Source: Aurantimonas marina (GTDB lineage Bacteria > Pseudomonadota > Alphaproteobacteria > Rhizobiales > Rhizobiaceae). From it: a DNA stretch of 64,000 bases. Made by a program: the position numbers and the translations under genes. The notes under the pieces are model-generated. The model saw nothing but the letters and a program-made list of their open reading frames with translations. It had not been told where the DNA came from and ran no database searches. Positions 25,446 through 34,512 of the stretch are shown in pieces. Positions within the stretch are counted from its first letter, which is position 1. Every line of letters starts with the position of its first letter. The stretch spans positions 1 through 64,000 of the forward strand of contig NZ_JADDXW010000006.1 in NCBI RefSeq assembly GCF_017183135.1, given 5' to 3'.

Positions 25446-25883
25446 CTACTGCCCTGCCTCGATCTGCCGCAGTACTTCTTCGGGGCTCGGTGGCGCCGGA
25501 GCGTTGGGCGTCGGTTTGGCGGCCAGCGCCGCATCGACGTCTACCGCCTGCTTCTGCCGAACACCTTCCAGCCGGGCAATTTCGGAGGAATAACTGCTCG
25601 AAGTCGCGGCCGATGTGCGCTGGCTGGCTTGCGCATTGAGACGCGCCTGCTGCGCACGGACCTCCGCGTCGGTCAGTTGCTGTGCCGCCGTGCCGGGATA
25701 AGCGCCGAGCAGCGGAAAGCCGTCCTTGTCGACCTGCTGCGAGGAGGCAACCGACGCCGCCGCCGCGGACCGCAGGGCGGCCAGCGATGGGTCCTCCTCA
25801 TCCGGGAAGATCGACTGGCATGCGGCGGCTGGCAAAAGCACCGCAATGACCGCAAGCGGCCGAAGAACTGAGAGCGTCATCAT
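25446..25883 (-). CDS. Putative small lipoprotein
   Basis: The 145-residue product has a lipoprotein signal (VIAVLLPAAAC, about residues 12-22), so it should be anchored to a membrane facing the periplasm. The mature part is low complexity: Ala, Ser and Gln-rich segments, a stretch predicted to be helical (LTDAEVRAQQARLNAQ), and a Pro-rich tail. I do not recognise a domain. It lies 58 bp upstream of the aminotransferase gene on the same strand and diverges from phaC. The composition suggests a structural envelope protein rather than an enzyme. Confidence 0.75.
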   Translation of the reverse strand: MMTLSVLRPLAVIAVLLPAAACQSIFPDEEDPSLAALRSAAAASVASSQQVDKDGFPLLGAYPGTAAQQLTDAEVRAQQARLNAQASQRTSAATSSSYSSEIARLEGVRQKQAVDVDAALAAKPTPNAPAPPSPEEVLRQIEAGQ

Positions 25884-26067
25884 TGCAGGTCGGTAGCAGG
25901 CCTTCTGGAAACGGCACGATGTGTCATATCCTACAGGAACGGCATTTACAAAACGACAGCAAGCGATTGTCGATGATCGAAGCCGCGGTCACAATGTACC
26001 GGTGAGACGCAATGCAAGGCGGCTCAGACTGGACGCCACCGGTCGCATTGATAGGGAGGAGCGTACG

Positions 26068-27903
26068 ATGACAAGCAAGCGAGCGAACGAACTCGGCGGC
26101 ATCGATAAGGCCGGCACCGGTGAGGAATATGTGGTGAAGGACCCACAGGCCTTCGCCCTCAACATGGCGCGGGTGCTGGAGCAATTGGGCAAGGCCGCAG
26201 CGGCCTGGGTGGAGCCCCGAGAAAAGGGCGAACTCGACACCGGCCCGGTTTCTATGGGCGAGATGGTCCAGACGCTTTCGAAAGTCTCGGAATATTGGCT
26301 GACCGATCCCAGCCGTGCGATCGAGGCGCAGACAAGCCTGTTCACCGGCTACATGAACGTCTGGAACAATTCCATTCGCCGCATGTCCGGTGAGACGTCG
26401 CTAGGCTCCGTTGAGCCGCAGGCCGGCGACAAGCGCTTTGCCGATAAGGAATGGAACAGCCATCTGTTCTTCGACTTCGTCAAGCAGGCCTATCTCCTGA
26501 CCGCGCAATGGGCCGACGATCTGGTGGAAAAGACCGAGGGGCTCGATCCGCATACGCGCCACAAGGCCGCGTTCTACATGAAGCAGGTGTCAAACGCGCT
26601 GTCGCCGACCAATTTCATCGCCACCAATCCCGAGCTCTACAGGGAAACAATCGCCTCCAACGGGGAAAACCTGGTGCGCGGCATGAGGATGTTCGCCGAG
26701 GACATGGCGGCCGGTGGCGGTAATCTGCGTCTACGGCAGTCGGACTATTCCACCTTCGAGGTTGGCCGCGACATGGCGCTGACGCCGGGCAAGGTCGTGG
26801 CTCAGAATGACGTCTGTCAGATCATCCAATATGGGCCGCAGACCGAGACGGTCTTCAAGCGTCCGATTCTGATCGTGCCGCCATGGATCAACAAGTTCTA
26901 CATTCTCGATCTCAATCCGGAAAAATCCTTCATCAAATGGCTGGTCGAGCAAGGCCATACCGTCTTCGTCATTTCCTGGGTCAACCCGAACGACAAGCAG
27001 GCGGAGAAAGGCTGGAAGGATTACATCCAGGAGGGCATCGTCTTCGGCCTCGACACAGCCGAAACCGCCACCGGCGTCGGTGAGGTCAACACGATCGGCT
27101 ATTGCGTCGGTGGTACGCTTCTGGCGGCGGCGCTGGCCTATCTGAAAGCCAGCGGTGATGAGCGCATCACCAGTGCAACGTTCCTGACGACGCAGGTTGA
27201 CTTCACCCACGCCGGCGACCTGAAAGTGTTCGTCGACGACGCCCAGCTACAGACGCTGGAACGCACGATGGGCAAGAAGGGCTATCTCGAAGGCTCGCAG
27301 ATGGCCACGGCGTTCAATCTGCTGCGGTCCGGCGATCTGATCTGGCCGTATTTCGTCAACAACTACCTCCGCGGCAAGGAGCCGATGCCGTTTGACCTGC
27401 TCTACTGGAATGCCGACTCGACCCGGATGCCGAAAGCGAACCACCTGTTCTACCTACGCAATTGCTATCTGGAGAACCGGCTGTCGCGCGGCACGATGGA
27501 GATCGACGGCAAACGGCTCGATCTGTCGACGGTCGATATCCCGATCTACAATCTGGCGACCAAGGAGGATCACATCGCGCCGGCCCGCAGCGTCTTCGTC
27601 GGCAGCCGCGCCTTTGGTTCGGATGTCACCTACGTCCTGTCCGGATCCGGCCATATCGCCGGCGTCGTCAACCCGCCCGTCAAGAAGAAATATCAGTATT
27701 GGACCGGGCCGACGCCGAAAGAGGCGACCAGCTACGAGGACTGGCTCCTGGCCGCGGCGGAAACGCCTGGTTCCTGGTGGCCGCACTGGCAGGAATGGAT
27801 CGCCGACAAGGCTGGCAATCGCGTCAAGGCCCGCAAGCCAGGGGGGCGCAAGCTGAAACCGATCGAGGACGCGCCGGGCAGCTATGTGAAGGCGACGGCG
27901 TAG
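26068..27903 (+). CDS. phaC: Class I poly(3-hydroxyalkanoate) synthase
   Basis: PhaC polymerises (R)-3-hydroxyacyl-CoA into polyhydroxyalkanoate on the surface of storage granules. The 611-residue protein has the class I layout: an N-terminal domain to about residue 200 and an alpha/beta-hydrolase catalytic domain. The lipase-like box is GYCVGGTLLAAAL with the nucleophile cysteine; the catalytic aspartate lies in IYNLATKEDHIAP and the histidine in GSGHIAGVVNPP. The ATG at 26068 is preceded by AGGGAGGAG, so the 49 open codons upstream are not translated. No phaA, phaB or phasin gene lies adjacent. Confidence 0.97.
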   Translation: MTSKRANELGGIDKAGTGEEYVVKDPQAFALNMARVLEQLGKAAAAWVEPREKGELDTGPVSMGEMVQTLSKVSEYWLTDPSRAIEAQTSLFTGYMNVWNNSIRRMSGETSLGSVEPQAGDKRFADKEWNSHLFFDFVKQAYLLTAQWADDLVEKTEGLDPHTRHKAAFYMKQVSNALSPTNFIATNPELYRETIASNGENLVRGMRMFAEDMAAGGGNLRLRQSDYSTFEVGRDMALTPGKVVAQNDVCQIIQYGPQTETVFKRPILIVPPWINKFYILDLNPEKSFIKWLVEQGHTVFVISWVNPNDKQAEKGWKDYIQEGIVFGLDTAETATGVGEVNTIGYCVGGTLLAAALAYLKASGDERITSATFLTTQVDFTHAGDLKVFVDDAQLQTLERTMGKKGYLEGSQMATAFNLLRSGDLIWPYFVNNYLRGKEPMPFDLLYWNADSTRMPKANHLFYLRNCYLENRLSRGTMEIDGKRLDLSTVDIPIYNLATKEDHIAPARSVFVGSRAFGSDVTYVLSGSGHIAGVVNPPVKKKYQYWTGPTPKEATSYEDWLLAAAETPGSWWPHWQEWIADKAGNRVKARKPGGRKLKPIEDAPGSYVKATA

Positions 27904-27961
27904 CAGCCAGACGGGGACAGACGCCTTGACGCGGTCCTCCGACCGCCGCTATCGGCCCCGG

Positions 27962-28684
27962 ATGGTCGCCTTCCCCTCTCCGCTCATGCCGGCGCGGCTT
28001 TTGCGCCGCTACAAGCGCTTCCTCGCCGACGTCATCATCGACGGCGAGAGTGATCCCGTCACCGTCCACTGCCCGAACCCCGGCGCAATGCTGGGGCTGA
28101 AGGCGGAAGGATCGCGGGTCTGGCTGTCGCGCTCGGCCAATCCGGCCCGCAAACTTCCCCTGACGCTGGAGATCATCGAGGCGGACGGAGCCCTCGTCGG
28201 TATCAACACAGCCTTGCCGAACCGTCTCGCCGAAGAGGCGATCGCGTCGGGTCTCGTGCCGCGGCTTGAAGCATTTGGAGCGGCGCGGCGCGAGGTGAAA
28301 TACGGTCGCAATTCCCGCGTCGACCTGCTCTATACCGACCCGGTCGGACAGCCGGTTTATGTCGAGGTCAAGAACGTCCATCTGATGCGCCAGCCGGGTC
28401 TCGCCGAATTTCCCGATTGCGTGACGACGCGCGGCGCCAAGCATCTGGTCGAACTCGGCGACCGCGTCGCGGCCGGCGAGCGGGCGATCGTGCTTTACGT
28501 GGTGCAACGGGCGGACTGCGACCGCGTAGCCTTCGCCGCCGATCTTGATCCGGGCTACGCCGCCGCATTCGCCGTGGCCCGCGCGCGAGGGGTTGAAGCC
28601 CATGCCGTTCGATGCGACATCAGCATAACAGCCATCCGTCCCGTGACCGCCATTCCGATCGTCGACACCGCGCCCCGACCATGA
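27962..28684 (+). CDS. sfsA: DNA/RNA nuclease SfsA
   Basis: SfsA-family proteins pair an N-terminal OB-like domain with a PD-(D/E)XK nuclease domain; the E. coli protein was first linked to sugar fermentation. The 240-residue product shows LLRRYKRFLADVII, VTVHCPNPGAMLGL, EVKYGRNSRVDLLYTD and VYVEVKNVHLM, the nuclease core. I chose the ATG at 27962, which aligns with the usual N terminus; a TTG at 27926 with GGGGAC upstream would add 12 residues. Its stop overlaps the start of map by 4 bp, so the two genes are translationally coupled. Confidence 0.93.
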   Translation: MVAFPSPLMPARLLRRYKRFLADVIIDGESDPVTVHCPNPGAMLGLKAEGSRVWLSRSANPARKLPLTLEIIEADGALVGINTALPNRLAEEAIASGLVPRLEAFGAARREVKYGRNSRVDLLYTDPVGQPVYVEVKNVHLMRQPGLAEFPDCVTTRGAKHLVELGDRVAAGERAIVLYVVQRADCDRVAFAADLDPGYAAAFAVARARGVEAHAVRCDISITAIRPVTAIPIVDTAPRP

Positions 28685-29532
28685 CCACTTATCTCGAAGC
28701 CGAACCGAGCCCGACCCGCAATACCGGCGCCATCCGCCTCTACGACGCCGCGGCGTTCGAGGGGATGCGGCGGGCCTGCCAGCTCACCGCACGCTGTCTC
28801 GACGGCCTTGCGGCCATCGTTGAGCCGGGCGTGACCACCGAGACGATCGACCGCTATGTCGTGGACTTCGCGCTGGCCAACGACGCCTTTCCCGCGACGC
28901 TGAACTATCGCGGTTACGGCAAGAGCGTCTGCACCTCGATCAACCATGTGGTCTGCCACGGCATTCCCAACGACAAGCCGCTGAAGGAAGGCGACATCGT
29001 CAATATCGACGTGACGTTCATTCACGACGGGTACCACGGCGATTCCTCGCGCATGTACCCGGTCGGCCGCGTCAAGCGCGCCGCCGAGCGGTTGTGCGGC
29101 ATCACCTATCGTTCGCTGCTGCTCGGCATCGAGGCCGTACGTCCGGGCGGTCATACCGGCGATATCGGCGAGGCGATCCAGGCCTATGCCGAATCCGAGC
29201 GTTGCTCGGTCGTGCGCGATTTCTGCGGTCACGGCGTCGGCAAGCTGTTCCACGACGCGCCGAACATCCTGCACTATGGCCGGCGGGGCGAAGGACCGGA
29301 AATGCGCCCCGGCATGGTTTTCACCATCGAGCCGATGATCAATATCGGCCGGCCGCATGTGAAGATCCTCTCCGATGGCTGGACGGCGGTCACCCGCGAC
29401 CGCTCGCTGTCGGCCCAGTACGAACATACGGTCGGCGTGACCGAGACCGGTTGCGAGGTCTTCACCCTGTCGCCCGCCGGGCTCGACACGCCGGGACTGA
29501 CGGTCGAGCCCCTCGCCGGCGCGGCGGAATAA
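28681..29532 (+). CDS. map: Type I methionine aminopeptidase
   Basis: The enzyme removes the initiator methionine from nascent proteins in the cytoplasm using two metal ions. The 283-residue protein contains the metal-binding set in order: NHVVCHGIPN, DIVNIDVTFIHDGYHGDSSRMY, DFCGHGVGKLFHDAP, MVFTIEPMI and a final YEHTVGVTE. The N-terminal 25 residues precede the catalytic fold. Its ATG overlaps the stop of sfsA. radC follows after 9 bp, so sfsA-map-radC is probably one operon, an order seen often in Rhizobiales. Confidence 0.96.
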   Translation: MTTYLEAEPSPTRNTGAIRLYDAAAFEGMRRACQLTARCLDGLAAIVEPGVTTETIDRYVVDFALANDAFPATLNYRGYGKSVCTSINHVVCHGIPNDKPLKEGDIVNIDVTFIHDGYHGDSSRMYPVGRVKRAAERLCGITYRSLLLGIEAVRPGGHTGDIGEAIQAYAESERCSVVRDFCGHGVGKLFHDAPNILHYGRRGEGPEMRPGMVFTIEPMINIGRPHVKILSDGWTAVTRDRSLSAQYEHTVGVTETGCEVFTLSPAGLDTPGLTVEPLAGAAE

Positions 29533-29541
29533 CCGCCGGCG

Positions 29542-30312
29542 ATGACGCATTCCGGCTCCGACGACGAACCGGATTTTCCCGGCCTTGGCGAGGCTCCTTC
29601 ACCGCAAACGCCGGCTGGCGCCGGCCACGCAAGACCTGCAGCCAAACACCATGACGGCCACCGTGATCGCCTGCGCGAGCGCTTCGGCGACGCCGGCCCC
29701 ACCGCGCTGGCCGATTACGAACTGCTGGAACTGATCCTCTTCCGCACCATCCCCCGGCGTGACGTCAAGCCGATCGCCAAGGCGCTGATCGCCCGGTTCG
29801 GTTCGCTGGCGGAGGTGCTCAACGCACCGCCGCGCCGGCTGATGGAGGTACCGGGGGTCAAGGACGCCGTGGCGCTCGACATCGCCATCGTCGCGGCGGT
29901 CAACCAGCGGGCGATGCGCTCGGCGGTGAAAAGCCGCGAGGTGCTGTCGTCCTGGGCGGCGGTTCTCGACTATTGCAAGGCGGCGATGGCCTACGAAACG
30001 CGGGAACAATTCCGCATCCTGTTCCTCGACCGGAAGAACGCCCTGATCGCCGACGAAGTGCAGGGCACGGGCACCGTCGACCATACGCCGGTCTATCCGC
30101 GCGAGGTGGTCAAGCGGGCGCTCGAATTGTCGGCGACCGCGATCATCCTCGTCCACAACCATCCGTCCGGCGATCCGACGCCGTCACGCGCCGACATCGA
30201 CATGACCCGCACCATCGTCGAGACGGCGAAACCCTTGGGTATTTCCGTGCATGACCACATCATCATCGGCAAGGCCGGGCATGCCAGCCTCAAGGGCCTG
30301 CGGCTGATCTAA
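29542..30312 (+). CDS. radC: RadC/DUF2466 family JAB-domain protein
   Basis: The 256-residue protein has an N-terminal helix-hairpin-helix region ([15 protein letters not shown]) and a C-terminal JAB/MPN domain. The JAMM metal motif is intact: [18 protein letters not shown], with an upstream glutamate in [20 protein letters not shown]. Despite its name the role of RadC in DNA repair is doubtful, and the biochemical activity is unknown. The first 40 residues are a polar, Pro-rich linker. It is the third gene of the sfsA-map-radC run, and a RIME-like repeat begins 12 bp after its stop. Confidence 0.94.
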   Translation: MTHSGSDDEPDFPGLGEAPSPQTPAGAGHARPAAKHHDGHRDRLRERFGDAGPTALADYELLELILFRTIPRRDVKPIAKALIARFGSLAEVLNAPPRRLMEVPGVKDAVALDIAIVAAVNQRAMRSAVKSREVLSSWAAVLDYCKAAMAYETREQFRILFLDRKNALIADEVQGTGTVDHTPVYPREVVKRALELSATAIILVHNHPSGDPTPSRADIDMTRTIVETAKPLGISVHDHIIIGKAGHASLKGLRLI

Positions 30313-30323
30313 ACGCGGCCTTG

Positions 30324-30427
30324 GAGCATCGGACCGAAAAGTGGAACCCGGTTTTCGGATTGTTCCGATGCTCAATCAAAGTGTTAGAGCGTCCTTTGTG
30401 CGTCCGAACAGACGCACGGCGCTCTAA
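30324..30427. repeat. RIME-like intergenic palindromic repeat (two nested hairpins)
   Basis: Two adjacent dyads fill the gap between radC and usg. The first pairs GAGCATCGGA (30324-30333) with TCCGATGCTC (30364-30373), with an inner CCGAAAA/TTTTCGG. The second pairs TTAGAGCG (30384-30391) with CGCTCTAA (30420-30427), with an inner GTGCGTC/GACGCAC. The sequence resembles the RIME mosaic elements dispersed in Rhizobiales genomes. It may also end transcription from both sides. Confidence 0.7.
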
Positions 30428-30705
30428 TGCAGATAGCCGCCATCCTTCACCAACCGCAGTTCGCGCGGCTTGATCAGGCCCGCATGCATGATCCGCACCG
30501 AGTGGATCGCCGCCTCGATCTCGCGTTCCCAATGGTCGAGGAATCGCCGCAGCCGGGGATATTCCGGTGCCAGATCCTCGAACTGCCAGGCGAAGCTCTG
30601 CAGGAAGCTCGGGTGGTCCGGCATCCGGTACAGAACCTCCGCCGTGGTCAGACCATAACCCCGCAGCATCCGTGCGAATTGCGGATCGACGGTCTTGATG
30701 GTCAT
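30424..30705 (-). CDS. usg: Usg family protein
   Basis: This 93-residue protein matches the Usg family, small alphaproteobacterial proteins first noticed beside the trp operon and of unknown function. The typical pattern is visible: a short N terminus, LRGYGLTTAEVLYRMPDHPSFLQSF, WQFEDLAPEYPRLRRFLDHW, and a C terminus ending in RELRLVKDGGYLH. No signal peptide or membrane segment is present, so it is cytoplasmic. Its 3' end touches the RIME-like repeat. No trp gene is next to it here. Confidence 0.9.
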   Translation of the reverse strand: MTIKTVDPQFARMLRGYGLTTAEVLYRMPDHPSFLQSFAWQFEDLAPEYPRLRRFLDHWEREIEAAIHSVRIMHAGLIKPRELRLVKDGGYLH

Positions 30706-30897
30706 CGGCGCACCTCTTGGCTGCGCCGGCCGGGCATCGGCCGGCAGGAGAAATGCTGCGACCTAAGAGTTAACGATGTGTTACCGGGCGCCGAAGTTCA
30801 AGCGCGTACAGTGCCTTCCGCGTCACAGGACTCGTCACTTTCCCGGGATTGTTCACCTCGGCCGCGGGGCACCGACGCCAATCAGAGCGTACGAGCC

Positions 30898-31677
30898 TCA
30901 GAACACACCGGGAAACGCGCCGCCGTCGATCAGGAGGCTCTGGCCGGTGATGTAGCCCGAATGCGCGGAGCACAGGAACGCGCAGGCCTTTCCGAACTCG
31001 TCCGGTTCGCCGAAGCGCCCTGCCGGAATGCCGGCGGCCCGGTCGATGCGTATATCGTCGAGACTGCGGTTCTCGCGCTTTTGCGCCGCCGCGAAGTTGG
31101 AGCGCAGGCGGTCGGTGTCGAAGGCGCCTGGCAGCAGACAATTGATCGTGACGTTCTGGCCGGCGACGGTGCGGGCGACACCGGCCAGAAAGCCGGTCAG
31201 CCCGGCGCGCGCACCGCTGGACAGGTCGAGGCCCGGGATCGGCCCCTTGACCGAACTGGAGGTGATGTTGACGATTCGGCCGAAGCGGCGCTCGACCATG
31301 CCGTCGATGACACCCTGCACCATCTCGATGGGCGTGATCATGTTGCCGGTGAGACCCGCCACGAGATCGTCGCGCTCAAGCGCGCGAAAATCGCGGAGCG
31401 GCGGGCCGCCATTGTTGTTGACCAGGATGTCGACCTGCGGCACCGCGCCGACGAGCCGAGCCTGGCCTTCCGGTGTCGCCACATCCGCGACGACGGGAAT
31501 GATTTTGGCGCCGGTCTCCCGTGAGATAGCCTCGGCCGTCGCATTCAGCACCGCCTCGTCACGGCCGTTGAGCACAACCGTGCAGCCGGCCCGCGCAAGC
31601 TCGGTGGCGCAGCCCCGGCCAAGTCCCCGGCTCGACGCGCAGACGACCGCGTATTTCCCTGTCAGTCCCAGATCCAT
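30898..31677 (-). CDS. Short-chain dehydrogenase/reductase family protein with a non-canonical active site
   Basis: The 259-residue protein is a Rossmann-fold SDR: the cofactor motif is AVVCASSRGLGRGCA (TGxxxGxG variant), followed by VNNNGGP (NNAG variant) and the catalytic serine strand IVNITSSSVKG. The usual YxxxK is absent. The aligned segment reads LDLSSGARAGLTGF, so Tyr and Lys are replaced by Ser and Arg. This variant occurs in a subgroup of SDRs, and the reaction is unknown. The C terminus (YITGQSLLIDGGAF) is typical. It is transcribed leftward after the molybdenum-accessory operon, with a 61-bp gap, and may not share its function. Confidence 0.88.
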   Translation of the reverse strand: MDLGLTGKYAVVCASSRGLGRGCATELARAGCTVVLNGRDEAVLNATAEAISRETGAKIIPVVADVATPEGQARLVGAVPQVDILVNNNGGPPLRDFRALERDDLVAGLTGNMITPIEMVQGVIDGMVERRFGRIVNITSSSVKGPIPGLDLSSGARAGLTGFLAGVARTVAGQNVTINCLLPGAFDTDRLRSNFAAAQKRENRSLDDIRIDRAAGIPAGRFGEPDEFGKACAFLCSAHSGYITGQSLLIDGGAFPGVF

Positions 31678-31738
31678 GTCGTACTCCCTCCAGCCCTCAG
31701 CCGTCTACCGGCATGAGCCATTCTCGATTCTTGGCCAA

Positions 31739-33394
31739 TCACTTAGCCGGCTTTGATGATTCACTTTGCCAGCCATCTACGTGATCGTTTTGCGAAATGG
31801 TCCCGCCGGCGGCGCGCACCGCTTCCTGGGTATCGACGTCGACACTCGCGGCAGCGCCGATCTCCACCTCGACCACGGCGTCGGGATGGTCGGCGATCAC
31901 ACCTTGCGCCCCGACATCTCCTGAAAGCGCCATGATTTCGGGGCGATATACCGTCGACACCACGACCGGGTTGCGCCGCCGACCGCGATCGAAAGCGGCC
32001 GCGATCGACCCGGCGCCGGACGGCACGAAGGCCGCGATGAGCCGGTCGAGATCCACCGAGGTCAGGAACGGCTGGTCGGCCAGCATGACAAGGACGCCGT
32101 CGGCTCCGGGCGAGGCCGCGAACCCGGCCTTGAGCGAGGTCGAGAGCCCGTCGGCGAAGGCGGGGTTCTCGACGATGCCGATATCGAGGCCGTCCAAAGC
32201 GGCGACGATCTCGCCCCGCATATGCCCGACGACCACACGCACATGCCCGGCGCTTTTCGTCGCCAGCGCGGTCTCGGCCGAGCGCCGGATCAGCGGGACA
32301 CCCTCGAAGGTCGACAGCAACTTGTTCGGCCCGCCCATGCGGCTCGATCGGCCGGCGGCGAGAATGACGATATCGACGACCGGCTCCTCTGCAGCGCTGT
32401 CCGCCTCTCGCGGCTGCGGTCGCGAGGCGATCTCCATCAAGAGCCCGCCGACGCCCATCTTCCGAATGTCGTCACCGGTCACCGGGAGATCGGCCAGCAA
32501 TCGGTCGAGCACCCAGTCGAAGCCGTTTTCCTTGGGACTGCGCGCGCAGCCGGGCGCCCCGAGCGCCGGCCGTCCGTCCAAAGTGCCGAGTAGCAAGAGA
32601 TTGCCGGGGTCCACCGGCATGCCGAGATGGTCAATCCGGCCGCCCGCCGTGGCGATTGCAGCCGGGATAACGTCGCCACCGTCGATTACAGCCGAGGCAC
32701 CGAAAATCAGCGTCAGATCCGCCGTCTCGCGCCGCCGCAGGGCATCGGTCAGGGCACTTACCTCATGGGCGCAGCGGATCTCACCGACGATGGTCGAGTG
32801 GGAGGCCGACAGCCGTGTTTCGGTGACGGCTCGGGTCTTGTCGAGAACGCTCGGCTTGACGCCAGGAAGTTCCGTCTGGATCAGCACGACGCGCTTCGGC
32901 GAAAACGGCGCGAGCCGAAGCACGGCATTGCGCGAACAGAGCCGCACGGCCGCCTCTACCGCCGCGCCGGAAACGGCAAGCGGGATGATCTTCACCGTCG
33001 CCACCATCCGCCCGGCCTCGACGGGGGCGTATTCGCCGAGCGTCGCGAGGGTCACGCCGGGGTCGATGGCGTTGAGCGCGTCGATGGCGGCGCGATCCGG
33101 CAGGAACACTCCCGCTGTTTCCGCAAAGAGATTGACCCGGCCAGTTCCGGCCTCGCCCGCTCGAATTCCCGCCCCACCAAGCGCGGCGCCGATCGCCGCA
33201 GCCGCCTGGTCCTCGGTCAGGTCGCCTGGTTCGAGACGCGCGGCCGTGACAACGCCGACACCTGCGTTGCGAAGCGCGGCAATGTCCGCCTCCGAGAGCC
33301 GTGCGCCCTTCTTCAGCCGGCGTTTGCCGAGCTTTTGGGCGTGCGCCAGAATCGTCCCCTCCGCCTCCGCGATCGGTATCTCCCCGAAAATCAT
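31739..33394 (-). CDS. Molybdopterin-binding domain fused to a MocA-type nucleotidyltransferase
   Basis: This 551-residue protein joins two Moco-maturation modules. Residues about 1-340 match the molybdopterin-binding fold, with TGRVNLFAETAGVF and PGCARSPKENGFDWVLDRLL. Residues about 345-551 are an NTP-transferase domain with the signature VILAAGRSSRMGGPNKLL and VMLADQPFL, like MocA, which makes molybdopterin cytosine dinucleotide for xanthine- and CO-dehydrogenase-type enzymes. The ATG at 33394 overlaps the stop of the preceding XdhC gene, so translation is coupled. The fusion occurs in other Alphaproteobacteria. It ends the leftward accessory operon. Confidence 0.9.
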   Translation of the reverse strand: MIFGEIPIAEAEGTILAHAQKLGKRRLKKGARLSEADIAALRNAGVGVVTAARLEPGDLTEDQAAAAIGAALGGAGIRAGEAGTGRVNLFAETAGVFLPDRAAIDALNAIDPGVTLATLGEYAPVEAGRMVATVKIIPLAVSGAAVEAAVRLCSRNAVLRLAPFSPKRVVLIQTELPGVKPSVLDKTRAVTETRLSASHSTIVGEIRCAHEVSALTDALRRRETADLTLIFGASAVIDGGDVIPAAIATAGGRIDHLGMPVDPGNLLLLGTLDGRPALGAPGCARSPKENGFDWVLDRLLADLPVTGDDIRKMGVGGLLMEIASRPQPREADSAAEEPVVDIVILAAGRSSRMGGPNKLLSTFEGVPLIRRSAETALATKSAGHVRVVVGHMRGEIVAALDGLDIGIVENPAFADGLSTSLKAGFAASPGADGVLVMLADQPFLTSVDLDRLIAAFVPSGAGSIAAAFDRGRRRNPVVVSTVYRPEIMALSGDVGAQGVIADHPDAVVEVEIGAAASVDVDTQEAVRAAGGTISQNDHVDGWQSESSKPAK

Positions 33395-34107
33395 GCCGCC
33401 TCGGTCTCGCCCCGACGCTCGGCAAACATCTTGCGCTTGCGGAACGCTTCGATGACCGACGCAAGAACCGCAACGGCGATCTCGCCGGGCGTCGCCGCGC
33501 CGATATCGGCGCCGATCGGCGCTTCGATACGGTTCATCGTCTGGGCGGAAATCCCGGCTTCGGTCAGTCGCTCGACCCGCCGCGCATGGGTCTTCCGGCT
33601 GCCCAGCGCGCCGATATAGAAGCACCCGGCCTCGAGCGCCTCGATCAGCGGATAGTCGTCGATCTTCGGATCGTGGGTGATGACGCAAAGCGCCGTATAG
33701 GCGTCCAGCGGCCGGGCCTTCAGCACCGCCTCGGGCCATTCGGCGACAAGCGCGACATCCGGAAAGCGCTCCTTCGTGGCAAAGGCCGTTCGCGGATCGA
33801 CGACCTCGACATCATATCCGGCGAGCTTCGCCATCGGCCCCAGCGCCTGGCTGATATGAACCGCGCCGACGACCACCAAGCGGGGCGGCGGCAGATGAGC
33901 GTTGAGGAAGACCTCGCCGTGATCGGCCTGGACGATCCCGGATTTGCCGGAGCGGATCACCCGCCCGATCGGCTCGGCCAGCGGATCGCCCGCAACCTCG
34001 GCCTCACGCACGAGCCGCTGGACCCCATTCGCCAGATCGGTGACGACGACCGCCGCCCGGCGCGCGGCGCGCTCGACGTTCAAGTCGGCCAGAAGCGCGC
34101 GGTTCAT
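33391..34107 (-). CDS. XdhC-family protein, Rossmann-like half
   Basis: XdhC proteins bind Moco, promote its sulfuration and insert it into xanthine-dehydrogenase-family enzymes. This 238-residue protein covers the C-terminal Rossmann-like domain: PRLVVVGAVHISQALGPMAKLAG, DVEVVDPRTAFATKERFP, ALCVITHDPKIDDYPLIEAL and YIGALGSRKTHARRVERL. The usual GxGH of the family reads GAVH. Its start overlaps the stop of the smaller XdhC-like gene upstream (TGATG), so the function normally found in one chain is split over two coupled genes, as in CoxF/CoxI-type arrangements. Confidence 0.9.
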   Translation of the reverse strand: MNRALLADLNVERAARRAAVVVTDLANGVQRLVREAEVAGDPLAEPIGRVIRSGKSGIVQADHGEVFLNAHLPPPRLVVVGAVHISQALGPMAKLAGYDVEVVDPRTAFATKERFPDVALVAEWPEAVLKARPLDAYTALCVITHDPKIDDYPLIEALEAGCFYIGALGSRKTHARRVERLTEAGISAQTMNRIEAPIGADIGAATPGEIAVAVLASVIEAFRKRKMFAERRGETEAA

Positions 34108-34436
34108 CAGTTCACCCGTTCGACATAGACGCGGATACGCCCGCCGCAGGACAGGCCGACCCGCCACGCGGTTTCGTCGGCCACCCCGAATTCCAGCATG
34201 CGCGGCGCGCCGGCCTCGATCACGTCGACCGCCTCGGTGACCACCGCGCCTTCGACGCAACCGCCGGAGACCGAGCCCTCGAAATTGCCGTCGGCATCGA
34301 TGACCAGCTGGCTGCCGGTCGGCCGGGGCGCCGAGCCCCAGGTTTCAACGACGGTGGCGAGCGCGAGGCTCCGCCCCTCGCCGGCCCACGCCTCGGCGGT
34401 CTTCAAGACATCGAACTCATGCATCGTCTGGGACAT
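34107..34436 (-). CDS. XdhC/CoxI-family protein, N-terminal half
   Basis: The 109-residue product corresponds to the XdhC_CoxI domain. The signature is VETWGSAPRPTGSQLVIDADG followed by SVSGGCVEGAVV and a final SCGGRIRVYVE; the two cysteines are family-conserved and are thought to handle sulfur or Moco. The ATG at 34436 follows GGAGGGTCAG, a strong ribosome site, so the longer open frame to 34580 is not used. It lies 76 bp behind the CoxE-type gene and is coupled to the Rossmann-like half, and the two probably act together. Confidence 0.9.
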   Translation of the reverse strand: MSQTMHEFDVLKTAEAWAGEGRSLALATVVETWGSAPRPTGSQLVIDADGNFEGSVSGGCVEGAVVTEAVDVIEAGAPRMLEFGVADETAWRVGLSCGGRIRVYVERVN

Positions 34437-34512
34437 GATCTGACCCTCCTCAAAGGCGCGGCACACGATATCGCCGCAGCCGACCCGGCACCAGCGTCGG
34501 CAGAGCCTGCCC

